A DNA stretch of 64,000 nt from Aphrophora alni. Taxonomy: Eukaryota > Arthropoda > Insecta > Hemiptera > Aphrophoridae. The DNA lies in NCBI GenBank assembly GCA_963513935.1, contig OY740768.1, positions 17,844,590 through 17,908,589 on the forward strand. Reading direction: 5' to 3'. Made by a program: the position numbers and the translations under genes. Numbering within the stretch: position 1 is the first letter of the stretch; each line of letters begins with the position of its first letter. This document shows, piece after piece, positions 1 to 12,125 of the stretch. Below the pieces are notes generated by a model that did not search any database, was not told the origin of the DNA, and saw only the letters and a program-made list of their open reading frames with translations.

Positions 1-83
1 TAATCAATGAAAGATTATATTTTCTCACACAAACTGTCACAAGAAGATACAAATTTAATAGACGTCTAGCTGGCTCAAAGTTG

Positions 84-102
84 ATATATATATATATATA
101 TA
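84..102. repeat. (AT)n microsatellite
   Basis: A short uninterrupted AT dinucleotide run in AT-rich DNA. The flanking 1-83 and 103-180 show nothing else recognisable. Confidence 0.9.
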
Positions 103-180
103 ATATATTTGATTATAAATGAAATTATTAGTTTAAGTTTTTTAATTTCCTGTACAATTAATTATTTATTGAAATCAATA

Positions 181-590
181 TACAGGGTGTCTTTTATAAC
201 TGGGTCACCATTGGAATCTCTGAAACTATATTCACAGAAAACTTTAAATGAGAGACCTAACCTACTTCTTCCTCTGTAATAAAATGGTGTATTTGAATTT
301 TTAAAATTTTACCGCTCTTTCAACTGTTGTGACCAACTTTAAAATTTCTTAAGGAAACGAATTTTTTATGACGAATTTGGATTTTATACGAGATTTGTTA
401 TTCTTTGATAATTTTTTTTTATTTTTTCACTCTTAATTTGGCCCCGAAAGTTCCGTTTAAAATACATGGGAATATGACACAACTTCTTAATACTCTTGTT
501 TTAATTTCGGTTAAATACATTTAAAGTTTTCTATAACTCTTATAGTTTCAAAGATCCCAACGGTGGCCCTGTTAAAAAAGACAATCTGTA
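181..590. mobile_element. MITE-like element with 50-bp terminal inverted repeats
   Basis: The first 50 bases (181-230, starting TACAGGGTGTCTTTT) match the reverse complement of the last 50 (541-590) at about 42 of 50 positions. The match resumes further inside through the shared block AGAAAACTTTAAATG. Both ends sit in a TATA context, so a TA target duplication, as used by Tc1/mariner-like elements, is plausible. There is no internal ORF, so this is a non-autonomous copy. The superfamily is inferred from the ends only. Confidence 0.85.
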
Positions 591-2948
591 TATTAACTGA
601 GAAACTTGCTCCTCTACAGTATATGTCAATTAATGATGACTTAGTTTAAACTATTTATCGATGGAAATATTTGAGCAGACGCTTAAGAACAAATTTTGCT
701 TAGATAATTATATTGCACAGAATATTTATAAGTTCATTAAAACTTCGATAAATACGAAAATGTATGATTTTGTTCCTCCAAATATTGAATTATCCCTAAA
801 ATAATAATAGTGGCATATATAACAAATTTCAGCCAAATTAGGCTACTCAAAATAAATCAGATAAAATAAGCAGATGTCAATATAAAACACTTTTTTTACT
901 CAAGGACCTTAAAACAGACAATTTCGTCCTCATATTTTTCACAAAAGTGTAACATTCACTGAAATATGTTACATTTTATTCCAATAATACTACTTCCTTG
1001 TCAATTCTCCTTAGTAAGGGTGTTGTTTTTCTTTAAAAAAATAAAATAAAAATTACTACTGTTTTATGTCATTTAATTGCACCTATAATTTTATAAGAAA
1101 TCAAAAGAATTATAATTACACCTGCAAGTACGTAAATAAGAAATAAAACCGTCAAAACGACATTTAAATGCAATTAAATAAATACAGTAATTAAATACTA
1201 ACATCTTTTACCCTTCTAATAAAATATTCATCTTACAATCTCACTCCAACAATGAAAATAAATAACCTTGGCTATAAAGAAATATCTAATTCCATCTACT
1301 TCCACGTAATAATGTTTTTAATTCAATTTGGCTGCAATCAGCAAAGAAGGGGACTCTTCGCGCCGCGACAGAAACAATTTCTTTAAACGTCATGAATTCA
1401 TTACGAGTCCAAAGTAAATTGTTAGGGAAAGCAACACTGGGAAAAGATTACTGTTGTACTATCGAGATGGAGCAAGTTCTTAAGGAATGTTATAAAATAG
1501 TTTAGATTAAAAGTTGTGCTCACACAACCGAACGAAAGAATTGTACAAGTTAGCTTTTCTAGTTTTAATACAAATTTAATAATTCGATTTTACGTTCTCT
1601 CATTTACATAGTAAAGAGAAAGTCATGTGGTGGATATATTGACGTTGAGTTTTCACTGAAAAATCTCTTTTGAATTCTTTGAGCTCAAACAAATTTTTGG
1701 AATTATGTCAGTGTGTATATCGTTTGCGCCTGTGAAGAAGAAACGAGCCCAAACTTTTATAGAACGTCTGATTAAAATAAGGTATGGGGACATATTTTCG
1801 CTATATCTGGAGATTTCCTTCCAGATGTTAACTTACAAAACAACATAAAATTAAGATTTTCATTATATTTTGTTCAAATTTAGCCTCTAAAAACCTACAT
1901 ATTGGTCAGCAAAAAACAAAATTGCAACGAAGCTGTTGTAAAAGACCTAATTTCTCAAAATTTTGAACCGATTTTGTTCAAATTTTGATGAAATGTGAAA
2001 ATTAATATCCTCGGCTATACTGTGCGAAATCATAACTAAAGAATATTACTGTTCAGGAATAATTTAAAAAATAAGAAGAGAATAAATTTTGACACTCTCA
2101 TTAAAAAAACTCAACTTCAGGTAGTAATATTAATAATTCTTTACAGAAACTAAACAATAGTACAATATAATATACTATTTAATAAAATCTTTAAAAAACC
2201 TAATGGTTCCTTGACTGGTTGGGCAGGTATATGAATATTTCAAATTGTAACTAAGTGAGTTATGAGTAAAGAACCAAACAAAAAATATAATTTTTATTTA
2301 TCTATACTTTAAATTCATTGTACTCTCTTAAATCATATTATACAATGTCAACGTAATTTTTCTAATATATTTTCCATTTATTTATTTTTTTAATTTGTTA
2401 ACAACTTAAAAATTTAATTCTTACACCAAATCCCATCTGTTTCAAAAAATTTGCGAGCCTATTCCAATCCCTCTTATTCATATTTTTAAGTCCTTCATAT
2501 TGACTTTTTAGTTATATAAATAGTTAATTTAATTTAATTTAGTAACGAACTTATAAATATCTTAAATTTCATCTTCATTGCACAAAAACATTTACAATGT
2601 TTGTCTTTATTATGGTTTAAAATTATTTTAATCATCTTTGCTGTTTATGATGGCTGTAGGTACTTTGAAATTCTATTGTACAACAATTAAAAACATGAAA
2701 TAATAAAGTGAATCCATTTAAGTTTTTGAAAACATTTCTACTTTCAATAATTAAAAAGGGCACACGACAGTTCGAAATGAGCTCATAAATAAAAAAAACT
2801 GTGGAAGATGGTTTTTCTACTGGCAGAATACACTTTTTAGATATTGCGCTCAAAAGTAATAAAAATTAAAAAAAAAATAAAAATTCATCTCTTTGAAATG
2901 TATTTCTCAAAAATTAGTTTTCATCTGTCATATATATCCCCTCTTTTT
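591..2948. other. AT-rich non-coding stretch
   Basis: No gene or clear repeat is seen. A short GC-richer patch around 1345-1375 contains CGCGCCGCG. Around 1960-1990 the words CCGATTTTGTTCAAATTTTG resemble the generic tail sequence of many LINE elements, but the match is too short to call. Small ORFs here are AT-rich chance frames. Confidence 0.5.
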
Positions 2949-3172
2949 ATTTAAAGGTGAAAACCTCTCGGTCGCCATCGCCTTATAAAAAAGGGCAGTG
3001 AAAAATATAAAATAGACATATATCCCTCAAATAGAATAATGTAGGGACAACAAAAGTTAGTGAAGAGAGACCAGACAGAAAAGGTGAAAAGGAAGGATTG
3101 AACCCAAGTCGAGATTGAAAAGGTGTAGATCCAGCTAGGACCTTCTGGATTGCCACGCTTGTACTCACATTA
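2949..3172 (+). repeat. Dispersed repeat family S, copy 1
   Basis: A full-looking copy of a unit repeated at least six more times in the window. Landmarks in order are TTTAAAGGTGAAAACCTCTC, CGCCTTATAAAA, CCCTCAAAT, GAGAGACC, GATAGAAAAGATGAAA-type purine-rich sequence, GATCCAGCTAGGACC and CTGGATTGC...CTTGTACTCA. The size (about 220 bp) suggests a SINE or a small non-autonomous element. No convincing Pol III A/B boxes were found, although GGATTGAACCC in this copy loosely resembles a B box. Confidence 0.7.
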
Positions 3173-3577
3173 AGCATTCCCCTGAGCGTACCTATCAAAT
3201 TAAATATCATTATTGTGTCACCCTGATATGTCATAAAACATTTAATTGGTTTTTCAAAATAATTCCACAACGGTCTAAAAATCGATACAACGATTATTAA
3301 TTAAATTTAAACGTCACCTTATTGACATATTCCGTAGTCCAGATGTAAAAGAAAAACACAGACTTCGATTTGTACTTAAAATGACAAAATTTAGAATTTT
3401 ATCCTACTCAAATATTCACATAATATATTAGAAAAATTTCATGAACATTTGATAAACCCCTGAAGTTAGACATTGGAAGGGGGGGGGTGAATTTAAAGTT
3501 GTACATAGTGAATAGTTATCTTTAAAGATATTTTTGTTTACTTAGTATTCAAATGGTTTAATATAAAAAGATGAATG

Positions 3578-3672
3578 GAATAAAACTCGAACAAAAGTTC
3601 TCACAAAAAACGTTTACTTAATCAAACACGTCTCTATATAATACTAGCTCACAAGTCAAGCTCAACATTTAT
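3578..3672 (+). mobile_element. Truncated copy of palindromic MITE family M2
   Basis: Carries the M2 arm AATAAAACTCGAAC...TTCTCACAAAAAACG and TTTACTTAATCAAAC, then breaks off at about 3633. It continues with ACAAGTCAAGCTCAACATTT, the reverse complement of the sequence that lies just outside the left arm in the full copies at 9272 and 25105. This is a rearranged fragment. A G9 run (3479-3487) lies just upstream. The stretches 3173-3577 and 3673-4153 show nothing else. Confidence 0.7.
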
Positions 3673-4153
3673 TCATAAAGATAAAAATTATGCGAATAAA
3701 GTTCTAAACTATTCGTAGTGCCAAAATAAATTTATATTAATGTGTAATGCTCAGTTCAATGTATCGACTATTTGCTAAATAAATGAGAAGTAGTTTTGGT
3801 AATACTAAGGGTAGATCTTATATCTTTGAAAGGAATAATGCAAATACAACGACTTCAAATTTAAGTTAAGCCTGTGTAATGGGCCCTCCGTCATTTTGTT
3901 TGAGGAACTCGATTAACATATCTTTTATTAAAGTGTCTTTTACAAGGAGGTGTAATTAGTTTATTACTATTTGTGTTGCGTCATAAGAACATTAAATTAA
4001 TTCTCCCCCATCTCTCATATATTCTAATTTTACACCCCATTATAATTTATCTTTCCTTCCCCTCCTCATAAAATGGTGACTTCAGTATAACGTCTTGCTT
4101 GAGGAATATCTCAGCAGGTTTTTTGATCACTATCATTTGAAAGGGGGCTTTAG

Positions 4154-4353
4154 TTTTATGAAGGGGAATTATACAGTATAACAAACACACAGAAAACAAT
4201 TCTCATAAAAAAATACGCCTAAGTATCATACGTATAAATACGCCTAAGTGTCACTTAGGCGTATTTTTTTTATGAGAATTGTGTTCTGTGTGTTTGTTAT
4301 ACTGTATAATTTTTCTCATAAGTCAAGCTCAACATTTTATGAAGGGGAATTAT
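4154..4353. repeat. Long near-perfect palindrome inside a 19-bp direct repeat
   Basis: Arms 4167-4224 and 4253-4311 are almost perfect reverse complements. The centre (4238-4268) is itself a 31-nt perfect palindrome with one unpaired T between AATACGCCTAAGTG and CACTTAGGCGTATT. A further copy of TACGCCTAAGT lies in the left arm. The palindrome is bracketed by TTTTATGAAGGGGAATTAT at 4154-4172 and 4335-4353. The right flank has AGTCAAGCTCAACATTT, and the arm order resembles M2, so this may be a divergent M2 relative (inference). Confidence 0.9.
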
Positions 4354-5923
4354 GTTGAATCTTGTAATACAGTATATAGCATTGTTTATGAAAACGAAAT
4401 AAGTATGTTACTGCGAAAAAGTTCTGCGTTTTCAATTTTTGTGTAAGCACAACCTCACAATAAGTTACTAATTATATAACAGTTGACTAGCTAACAATAC
4501 CTGTTGTAATTTTACATTGGTAAACACATTTATTTGAATCAACGATACAAATAGAAAGTTGTTATGGACCTTGTGTTTCCAGAGATATATTTTAAAATTA
4601 AAATTAATATAAATGTCTAGAATATAAGACACAAACGGAGTCTATGCACTTAGATCTAACATTTTAAATATTCATTTTTATTCCTCGTAACATAGATTTG
4701 TTAATGTAGTCTTTAGGCCATTAAATGTTTATATATACAAATGTAAAAAGGTTCTCTGAGAATCATAATAACATAAATTTTCTTCAATTGCTATTACAAA
4801 AAAAAAATCAAAATCCCAGTAAATAAATTTAAGCAAATATAGAGATTTGTAATTATTTTTTACCCAGTATACAAAGTTTGGTAATCGACAACATTTTGAC
4901 ATGTTTTTGACATTTCACGATAATTCAATAAAGCATTTTTCGATATGCCGTCAATTTGTCGTGCGTACGTAAGCACGATAGCGGCAAAAAAAATATGAAA
5001 GGGACATGAAATTTGATACAGTGTGCACATATAGAACCCAATTAAAATACATAAAAATCTAAATGTAAAAATAGCGTCCATCTTGAATAAAGTTTTTTTT
5101 TTCATATCTCGTGTGTTATTCAACTTATAGCGCACTAAATTAAATAAAAATTTGTATATTATCAATTCTGCAGTTAATGATACCAACTCCACCGCTCTAC
5201 GATGATAAATAGCGAAGTTGATAAGAGAGTAGCTTCGAGATCTGTCAGGGTTAACACATTGTAATGAGTGCAGAGAGTAGAAACACATCTACGAGGCTAG
5301 TTAGGTTTTAGCCGATGTCAAGAAAGTAGTTATTTACACAACAGTTACGAGGTTCTTAAAACTGTGTTGAACAAACTTGCCCTTCTGGTCTATCAATAAA
5401 ATTTAAGATAAATTTTCTACAAGGGTTTATATTTCTACATTTAATGATCAAAAATACTACATTTTTAATGTTTGTATTACATTGCATGGTCGGACTGGGT
5501 AAGTACCAGTTAATCAATTTGTTTTTAATGAAATAACTAACGTCACAGAGATGGAAATACACTTTAGTTATTTTAATCGTGACTTGGGCACATTTGCAAT
5601 GAATATAAAATTTATTTTTCATTCAAATATGTTATAATTCCACTGAATGAAAGAAAACACACTTTCTACACAACAAACAATTTATTTGAAACAAAATAAA
5701 CGTTATGACGTTTCAATAACTAAGATAATCAAAAATAATTTCTCTATCTCTAAAAAATGTCAAAAATTATAAATGAACAATGGACGCCATCTTAGAAAGT
5801 TCAATACCTATGTCAAATTTGTCAAAGCTCTATCGATCAAATTTCAGTGAAATATAAGATTTATGATTATTAACAGAAAGATCAATTTAACATTGTATCC
5901 AACGGATTAGTAAATTTATGAAT
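4354..5923. other. AT-rich non-coding stretch with a chance-level ORF
   Basis: The longest uninterrupted frame of the window lies here on the minus strand (4860-5288, 142 codons). It is rich in F, L, I, Y and K, has no recognisable domain, and contains the AAGATGG-type words that recur in repeats (for example at 5070-5090 and 5787-5800), so I read it as repeat-derived. No tRNA or other gene was seen. Confidence 0.4.
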
Positions 5924-6010
5924 AAGTATTTAGTTTATATTAAATCGTTCCATATGGAGCTTGTCAATAGAATATACACAGTACATACATATAATATAAA
6001 CTAAATACTT
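5924..6010. repeat. 19-bp perfect inverted repeat
   Basis: AAGTATTTAGTTTATATTA (5924-5942) is exactly complementary to 5992-6010, separated by 49 bases. It lies immediately upstream of a CTGAAGA-TGG-hairpin-GAAA module at 6019-6045. The two may be parts of one degraded element. 6047-6545 shows nothing else. Confidence 0.85.
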
Positions 6011-6018
6011 TATACGAT

Positions 6019-6045
6019 CTGAAGATGGACTCACGAAGCCCGAAA
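6019..6045 (+). repeat. CTGAAGA / GAAA hairpin module
   Basis: CTGAAGA (6019-6025) is followed by a short imperfect hairpin, GGACT-CACGA-AGCCC, and then GAAA (6042-6045). The spacing is like the stem II part of a hammerhead ribozyme core, but stems I and III are not evident. It is listed because the same layout recurs in other repeat families of the window. Confidence 0.35.
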
Positions 6046-6545
6046 CTGAAGTAATCTGTAAATCAACGGAAGGATTAGTTGACGTACCGATAAGGTAATT
6101 CATTTACTTATTCAGAAAGATTCATTTGAATTTTTCCAATTTACTCAACAATTATAATTTTCTAAGCACTTCTTAAAATTTGATCGAAATCCTAACAACA
6201 GATTTTGAAATATTGGATCTTCTTCTAAAACGTCCAGATTTATTTGCAATTTTTGAACGACAACACCCAAACTAGCATTTTGAAAAATTATAGTGATTAA
6301 TAATATCTGTTGGATTCTCTAGTTATTTTGAGGAATTCGTAAATTTATGTTTTGGCTTCACAAGTAAATTGTTTAGTTAGAAAAAAAGTTTAGTGATGTG
6401 TTCAATACATTGACATACACAAATTTGCTCATACTTGGTCTACCCATTTAGGCTGTAGAGAAATAGCATTATGATTTTCGACACTCGTGAGTAACTCAAC
6501 TTCGACTTTTTGACCCATTACACAGCTTTCTCTATTTTACTCATG

Positions 6546-6740
6546 TACAGGGTGATTGATATAAATGTCCCAGCTGTTTTAGTTCGAAGTTATTTTATAT
6601 ATTAAAAAGAGTGAAATGGGAACTACTCTGAACTTTTTATGTTCAGAGATGATGATCGAGAGGTTTTTTGCCTTTAAACAAGAAGTATACAAATTTATAT
6701 TAAAGAAACTGAACCTTGTTAAACATATACAATATGGTGT
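6546..6740 (-). repeat. Family S 5' part with an ACAGGGTG end
   Basis: On the minus strand this reads TTTAACAAGG...CTTCTTGTTTAAAGG and AAAAAACCTCTCGATCATCA. This matches the 11937-12030 copy and the start of the other S copies. At 6546 it ends with TACAGGGTGATTGATA, a terminus of the kind that borders several TIR elements here. It shows that S has an extended 5' region missing from copy 1. Confidence 0.65.
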
Positions 6741-7099
6741 TCTTTATTCATAACCACACTTTACGTTAAGGAGTTGCGAGAAAAAAAACGGAATTATTTT
6801 CAAACGCTTGTGAAGCTTCAAATTATTTAAAAGCAGTTGATAATATTAAAAACGAATTTACAAGTTAAGGCTCATATTTCAAAGTAATTTAACAATATAA
6901 CCACAAATCAAAAACTCAAATCTCCTCGGCTCACCTCGTGTTAACTATTAAGACTATTAACAAAAATTCAATATCCGAAAGTGGCGATAAAGTAACACAG
7001 TTAAAAATCGAGAACAAATAAATTCCCTACTTATTCCAGATTTCCTATTCCCTCAGAACCCTTTCTAACAATATTGATTGCCGTTGAGTGGCTTTACAC

Positions 7100-7470
7100 T
7101 CCGCCAATGAGATAATACGTAACAATAAAATTGTTTTACAAATTCCCGATCATTTCTCAAGGAGTCGACTACCACGCCCTGAGAAAAAAGCACCCTCTTG
7201 TCTTATTCCGGGTAGGGTGAAAGGATGAGTCACGCCTATCCACCCCTTCATACGGTGGTGAATGTAGGTTCGTAATTTCATTAAATTGATATTTGTTCTC
7301 TACTATCGACACTGGTGTATCGATATATCGCTGGAATAATGTAAATATGGGTAATGTGTATTGTTTGTTGTAAGGGTGAGAGAGCTGTGCCTTGGCGATA
7401 TTAGGAATAACAAACACTACCATTTTTCTAAGTAAGCAGGTTAAACCTTGCTTTTTTGTTGAAAACATTT
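7100..7470. other. GC-richer island with an unrecognised minus-strand ORF
   Basis: Less AT-rich than its surroundings. A minus frame (7169-7468, 99 codons, proline- and tyrosine-containing, ending FFLRAW) is open, but I recognise no family, no splice-site arrangement and no repeat of it elsewhere. It could be a decayed exon or chance. 6741-7099 shows nothing. Confidence 0.2.
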
Positions 7471-7720
7471 TTCAATCGCTAATTTTAAATTCATTCGATC
7501 TAAAATGTTACTGAAAATGTAACACTGAAACAGAACACATGTTTCCACATCTACAGCTTTATATTAATAGACGTTTCAGCAACTGATTTATCTACCCCAG
7601 ATGTTCAAATTTAAAAAGACTCATATTTGAGAAACATTCTATCCAAAAACATTTAAATGTTTAAACTTGTGAATAACTCAGGATGACGACTAATGTGGAA
7701 ACGTCGTATTTTTTTAATTT

Positions 7721-7973
7721 AAAGAAATGTGCATTTCATTACAAAAATTGGTGATCTACATCTGGTATACTTGTAAATACATGTTCCAGCTAGAGGTGGA
7801 GAAAGCCGGCAGGCAGTCCACTACTACCTTATAGTTCGGCATTACAAAAAACAAATTAATTCTTTATGTTGGATTTTGAATGTATTTATAAAATGGTTTC
7901 TATCCAGCAATGTCTCTCTAATCAATACATCTAATAGTTCTAACTCCAATACTTAAATATTTGGAGTAATACA
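7721..7973 (+). repeat. Direct duplication, unit A
   Basis: About 250 bp, nearly identical to 8351-8604. Shared landmarks are AAAGAAATGTGCATTTCATT, CATGTTCCAGCTAGAGGTGG, AATGGTTTCTATCCAGCAAT and CTCTAATCAATACATCTAAT. It differs from unit B by small indels near GCCGGCAGGC. No ORF spans it. Confidence 0.92.
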
Positions 7974-8350
7974 TTCGTAATAGTTCAAGCATAAGAACAT
8001 GAAACGAATGCTGAAATGTATTTTTACATAACCTAATCAAACCTACGCAACTTATGAATTACCTTTAGAAATTATTTAACCAAACTGTTGTTTTGGTAAT
8101 TGTTCTTTGGTCCATACGTCGAAATATATCTTCATTTAAAAATATATCAGATATTTTAAAAATATATTTTTATTATAATCTGATAAGTTCTGAATCAGCC
8201 TTGTATTTTTAAGGCCGGTACAAGTTCAACTACAAAGCACAATAAAAGAAATGTCCGAATGAGCTAATGCTTTAGAATAATTTATTTACACATTTAAATT
8301 TAATAAATGTTAATAATCTAACCTATAAAAACTGTTTTAAATGTGCATTT

Positions 8351-8604
8351 AAAGAAATGTGCATTTCATTACAAAATTTGGTGAAAATAATCTACATCTG
8401 GTATACTTGTAAACACATGTTCCAGCTAGAGGTGGAGACAGCCGAGTTGATGGAGCCGGCAGGCATACCTTATAGTTCTGCATTACTAAAACCAAATTAA
8501 TTCTTTATGTTGGATTTTTGAATTTATTTATAAAATGGTTTCTATCCAGCAATGTCTCTCTAATCAATACATCTAATATTTCTAACTCCAATACTTAAAT
8601 ATTT
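8351..8604 (+). repeat. Direct duplication, unit B
   Basis: Second copy of unit A, 630 bases downstream and in the same orientation. It carries a short insertion (GTTGATGGAGCC region, 8437-8450) and lacks part of the ACTACTACC segment of unit A. The high identity suggests a recent duplication or two insertions of one element. 8605-9271 shows nothing else. Confidence 0.92.
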
Positions 8605-9271
8605 AGTATATGTACGAATGCGGTGTTTTTAACAGGAGTTCCAATCAATTGACATAATTTACCTATATTATACCTATCTACTATATTATTGCTCCATCAA
8701 CATATTGATTATGGATATTATATTATAAATGTTAGAGCCGGCGTATACAAACAAAGTGTCTGAAAAGGTTGTAGGAAATAAATTCTTGAATTCTTGAAAT
8801 TATCATTTACACGCTTTCATGAATAATGTTATTTATATATTATACATAAATTTTAATAGAATATTATACAGTAATAATGTTAAGGAAACAGATGCAATTT
8901 AGTACAGATTACACAGTATATTATATTGATACTGTATTTACACTTAAAGTAATTATTTGTATTATTGTTAAAGATAGTTAGGGCTAATAACAACTTGCTT
9001 TAATATGAAACTAAACAGAATGTTAATATTTTAAATCACATGATTTGATTTTTGTTATAAACATGATTTTAGTAGAAAAAACTATTAATATTAATAAATT
9101 TTGAAATAGTTGCAAAAAACGTCTTTACGTGGGAAATTAATCGGAGCTCAATCCGCCAACTTGGTTGCCTCTTACTATATACTAGACCCCCCCTCTCCTA
9201 ATTCCCCATCATATATTTTGATACATTTATTTAAGACCAGATGAAATATATATCTGACTCCTTATATTACA

Positions 9272-9475
9272 AATAAATATTGAGCTTGACTTGTTAGATA
9301 ATATTATATAAAATAAAAGTCGAAAACAAGATCTTACAAAAATTACGTTTACTTTCTTTGTTATTATTTAGTTATTGTTGCTCATGTATCACTGAGGATG
9401 GCGTCTTTGTCGCTGAAAAGCGTTTGATTAAGTAAACGTAATTTTTGTGAGATCTTGTGTGCGAGTTTTATTCCT
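9272..9475. mobile_element. Palindromic MITE family M2, copy 1
   Basis: Left arm GTCGAAAACAAGATCTTACA...TTACGTTTACTT; right arm AAGTAAACGTAATTTTTGTG...GATCTTGTGTGCGAGTTTTA. The arms are about 43 bp and strongly complementary. The centre contains CACTGAGGATGGCG and GAAAAGCGTTTGATT. The left side also has ATATTGAGCTTGACTTGT, shared with copy 2. There is no coding sequence. Confidence 0.9.
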
Positions 9476-11020
9476 TATACTATGTTTTATGTGTTATTTT
9501 TTTATACCATTTTGTATTTTAGTAATTTGTTTTATAGTAGCATGGTCGCGTAAAATAAAATTAATTAGGTACAATTCCTTTTTTAAGCCTGATCCTTATC
9601 TCCAACATTGGAAAAGTCTGAAATTGGTGAAATCGACCATTTTGAATATTGTCAGAAGTATATTTAATGTTTTACACTAATTGTAACACATGGTTCTGAC
9701 TTCGACATTTATTTCAATGGTTGAACCTGTTTTTCTACTTCTATTTATTTACGTCATTCAAGTTGATAACATTAATGAAAATCATATAATAACTTAAAAG
9801 TTAATAATTTCAAAATTGGTTTGAAGCTGCTATAAGAATAAAACCAAGATATTTTTTATTAAATACTAATAATAGATAATTTTTTACAATTGACTTTTTT
9901 TTAGTATAGTCGTCGACTTCTCATGAAACTGAACAAAACTTTGTTGTTATATTACTTTGGCGATAAACCTCTAGCTCATCGCCGTTAAGTGGGCCCCTGA
10001 GGGTCACAATTTCTTTAAATACTCGAGATAAAACGCAGGTATAAAAAAAAAAAATTACGCCATTAAATCTGCGTTGACAAAAATTAAATTGCAAAACGGC
10101 GGCTATAAAATTCTAAAGATCATAAAAGTAACCATTAGGGGTTAGTTATAAACTTATTCAAATTATTAGAGTTAGATATTCAAGGCTCTTTTAAGATATA
10201 ATGAGTCGACATTTTGTGTATCTGGTCATATCGTTCCATAGACTGATGCAGCAATATTCAATACTGTAACACGTTTAAAAAATAATATATAAACTTTCCG
10301 AAAAGTTGTTAAAAGTAAATCATTCATCACCACTCCAAAGCCTGAAAAGAGACAATAGTATCAATCTAATCAATCACAGACATCACACGAGCTTCCCCTA
10401 ACTAACAGTATTTGTTTTAGTATTTATATTTCAAATGAGGAAAAATTATGTTTATCCAAGGCAGTTAAATTCTGCAATAATTCCTACCTCAACATTTTAC
10501 CTCCATTTATTATAACACGCCTAATCGTCAACACTGTTGGAGGTGCTTCATTAAATAATCTAATTATTTCATTTACTTCTAACTAATTCAATTACTTTTA
10601 TACGACAAAGACTGAAATTTAGAATCAAGTTTTATAATGAAACAGCACGCACCTCGCACAAGGGGAGGCCGATATTGTTTTTCTTTATTTTTACATTAAA
10701 AAGAGCTTATTTTCACCTGAGCATGGATAATAAGCACTGCTCTGAAGCTATAAAAATGCAAAGATGTGAACGCCAAATTCACGAAAGTTAATACATAAAT
10801 TAGCAATTCATTTTTAATAGCATTGAAGTCTGCGTTTTGTTTACAATATAGGAACAAAATCGGATTAACAAAATGTAATTTAATTCTAAATGTGATATCT
10901 TTTTAAAGGGCATGATGTAATAGAAGTATACATGACATTATGATGAGTATATATTGCATGTACAAAAACAGGGTTATTTTTGTTGTTAGTGTTTAAAAAC
11001 AGCTTTATCATAGTGTAAAA
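9476..11020. other. AT-rich non-coding stretch
   Basis: Nothing recognised. The words AACGGCGGC (10096-10104) and GTGGGCCCCTGAGG (9990-10003) are isolated GC-richer spots. Small ORFs are chance frames. Confidence 0.5.
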
Positions 11021-11168
11021 AAAAAGGAAGAAACGATCATAGAATACAACTAACCCTCGAACACTTAAACAGCGTGGAATAGAACAAGAGTTGGTCAAAT
11101 GAGACAAGTAGGAAAGGTGGAAGAGAGGGATATAACCCAAGACTAAATTTCTACAATTCTAGATTGGC
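11021..11168 (+). repeat. Family S, copy 2 (5'-truncated)
   Basis: Shows the order CTAACCCTCGAACACTTAAA, AGAACAAGAGTTGGTCAAAT, AAAGGTGGAAGAGAGGGAT and ATAACCCAAGACTAAAT of the S family. It lacks the CCTCTCGGTC start. Confidence 0.65.
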
Positions 11169-11936
11169 CTAGAATATCTCGGTTCCGTTAAAAACAAAGG
11201 CTTTGTTTATTTGTCAAATTGTATAGAGGCCAATATTGCACGCCTAAAACCCTCAGAGGGTTTAAGTAAAAATTTTCTCAATATATTTTTTTTATTACAG
11301 AATATAAAATAAAAGCACATTTTAAGAATATTTTATTCATTGCGCATTTTTTACAATATGCTACCGATTAGGGAGTAGTGGCTCAAAATGTTTTTGAAAT
11401 TATTGAATTTTCAACCCTTAGAACCAAAACTAACCTTCAAATCATAATAGAACTGAATCAATAAAATCGCACAAACATCATTATATAATGAATTAATACA
11501 GCTACAATTTATGAACATCTTTTTTTTGTATTTTTGAGGTTTCAGCGACAAATTTCACAAACAAAATTATTATGATATAGATTATCTGGATTAAGCTAAA
11601 AAAATTACAGTTCTATTTTTGATCAAAAGCTTAGTTTAGGTTCTGAAAGTTATATAATTTCAACAACTATTGATCTCCTATTTTTGTTTTGTACGTATTT
11701 TAAAAAAGTACTACAAACAAAATTATATTAAAACATGATTTGTATTACAAAAAAAGAGGTTTAAATTTGAAAACTTTGCCATGAACTCTATATGAAGGTT
11801 CTTTAGTTTATTCTATGAAAAAGTAAATTCATTCTGAATAATATCCGTAGCCCGATTCTTCTTTTTCTGCTGATATTCGTTCAAAAGTACATCCATACCC
11901 TCTGTAAACTACTTTAAACATCTGTTAAAATTTTAA
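11169..11936. other. AT-rich non-coding stretch
   Basis: No feature recognised on either strand. Confidence 0.5.
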
Positions 11937-12125
11937 TTGTATACCATGTTTAACAAGTTTCAGTTTATTTAACATAAATTTTCATTCTTCTTGTTTAAAG
12001 TCAAAAAAACTTCTCAGTTATCATGACCTTAGGAAAAAAATTAAAAAAGAACATCAAATAAACACCTCTACCCTCAATCCCTAAAATACTTTAATAGTGT
12101 CTGAGTCAGAAGAGTACAAGAATTG
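11937..12125 (+). repeat. Family S, copy 3 (with extended 5' part)
   Basis: Begins ACCATGTTTAACAAG, continues CTTCTTGTTTAAAGTC, ACTTCTCAGTTATCATGACC and CCCTCAATCC, and ends near AGAAGAGTACAAGAATTGAT. Together with the minus copy at 6546-6740 it defines the 5' extension of the family. Confidence 0.65.

Noticed and set aside
4860..5288. 142-codon minus ORF, the longest gap-free frame
   Set aside because: F/I/L/Y/K-rich composition expected from AT-rich DNA, no domain, and it contains AAGATGG-type words that recur in repeats.
5068..5300. Prokaryotic-style promoters, RBS or terminators
   Set aside because: The whole window is eukaryotic in character; AT-rich matches to such motifs are not meaningful here.
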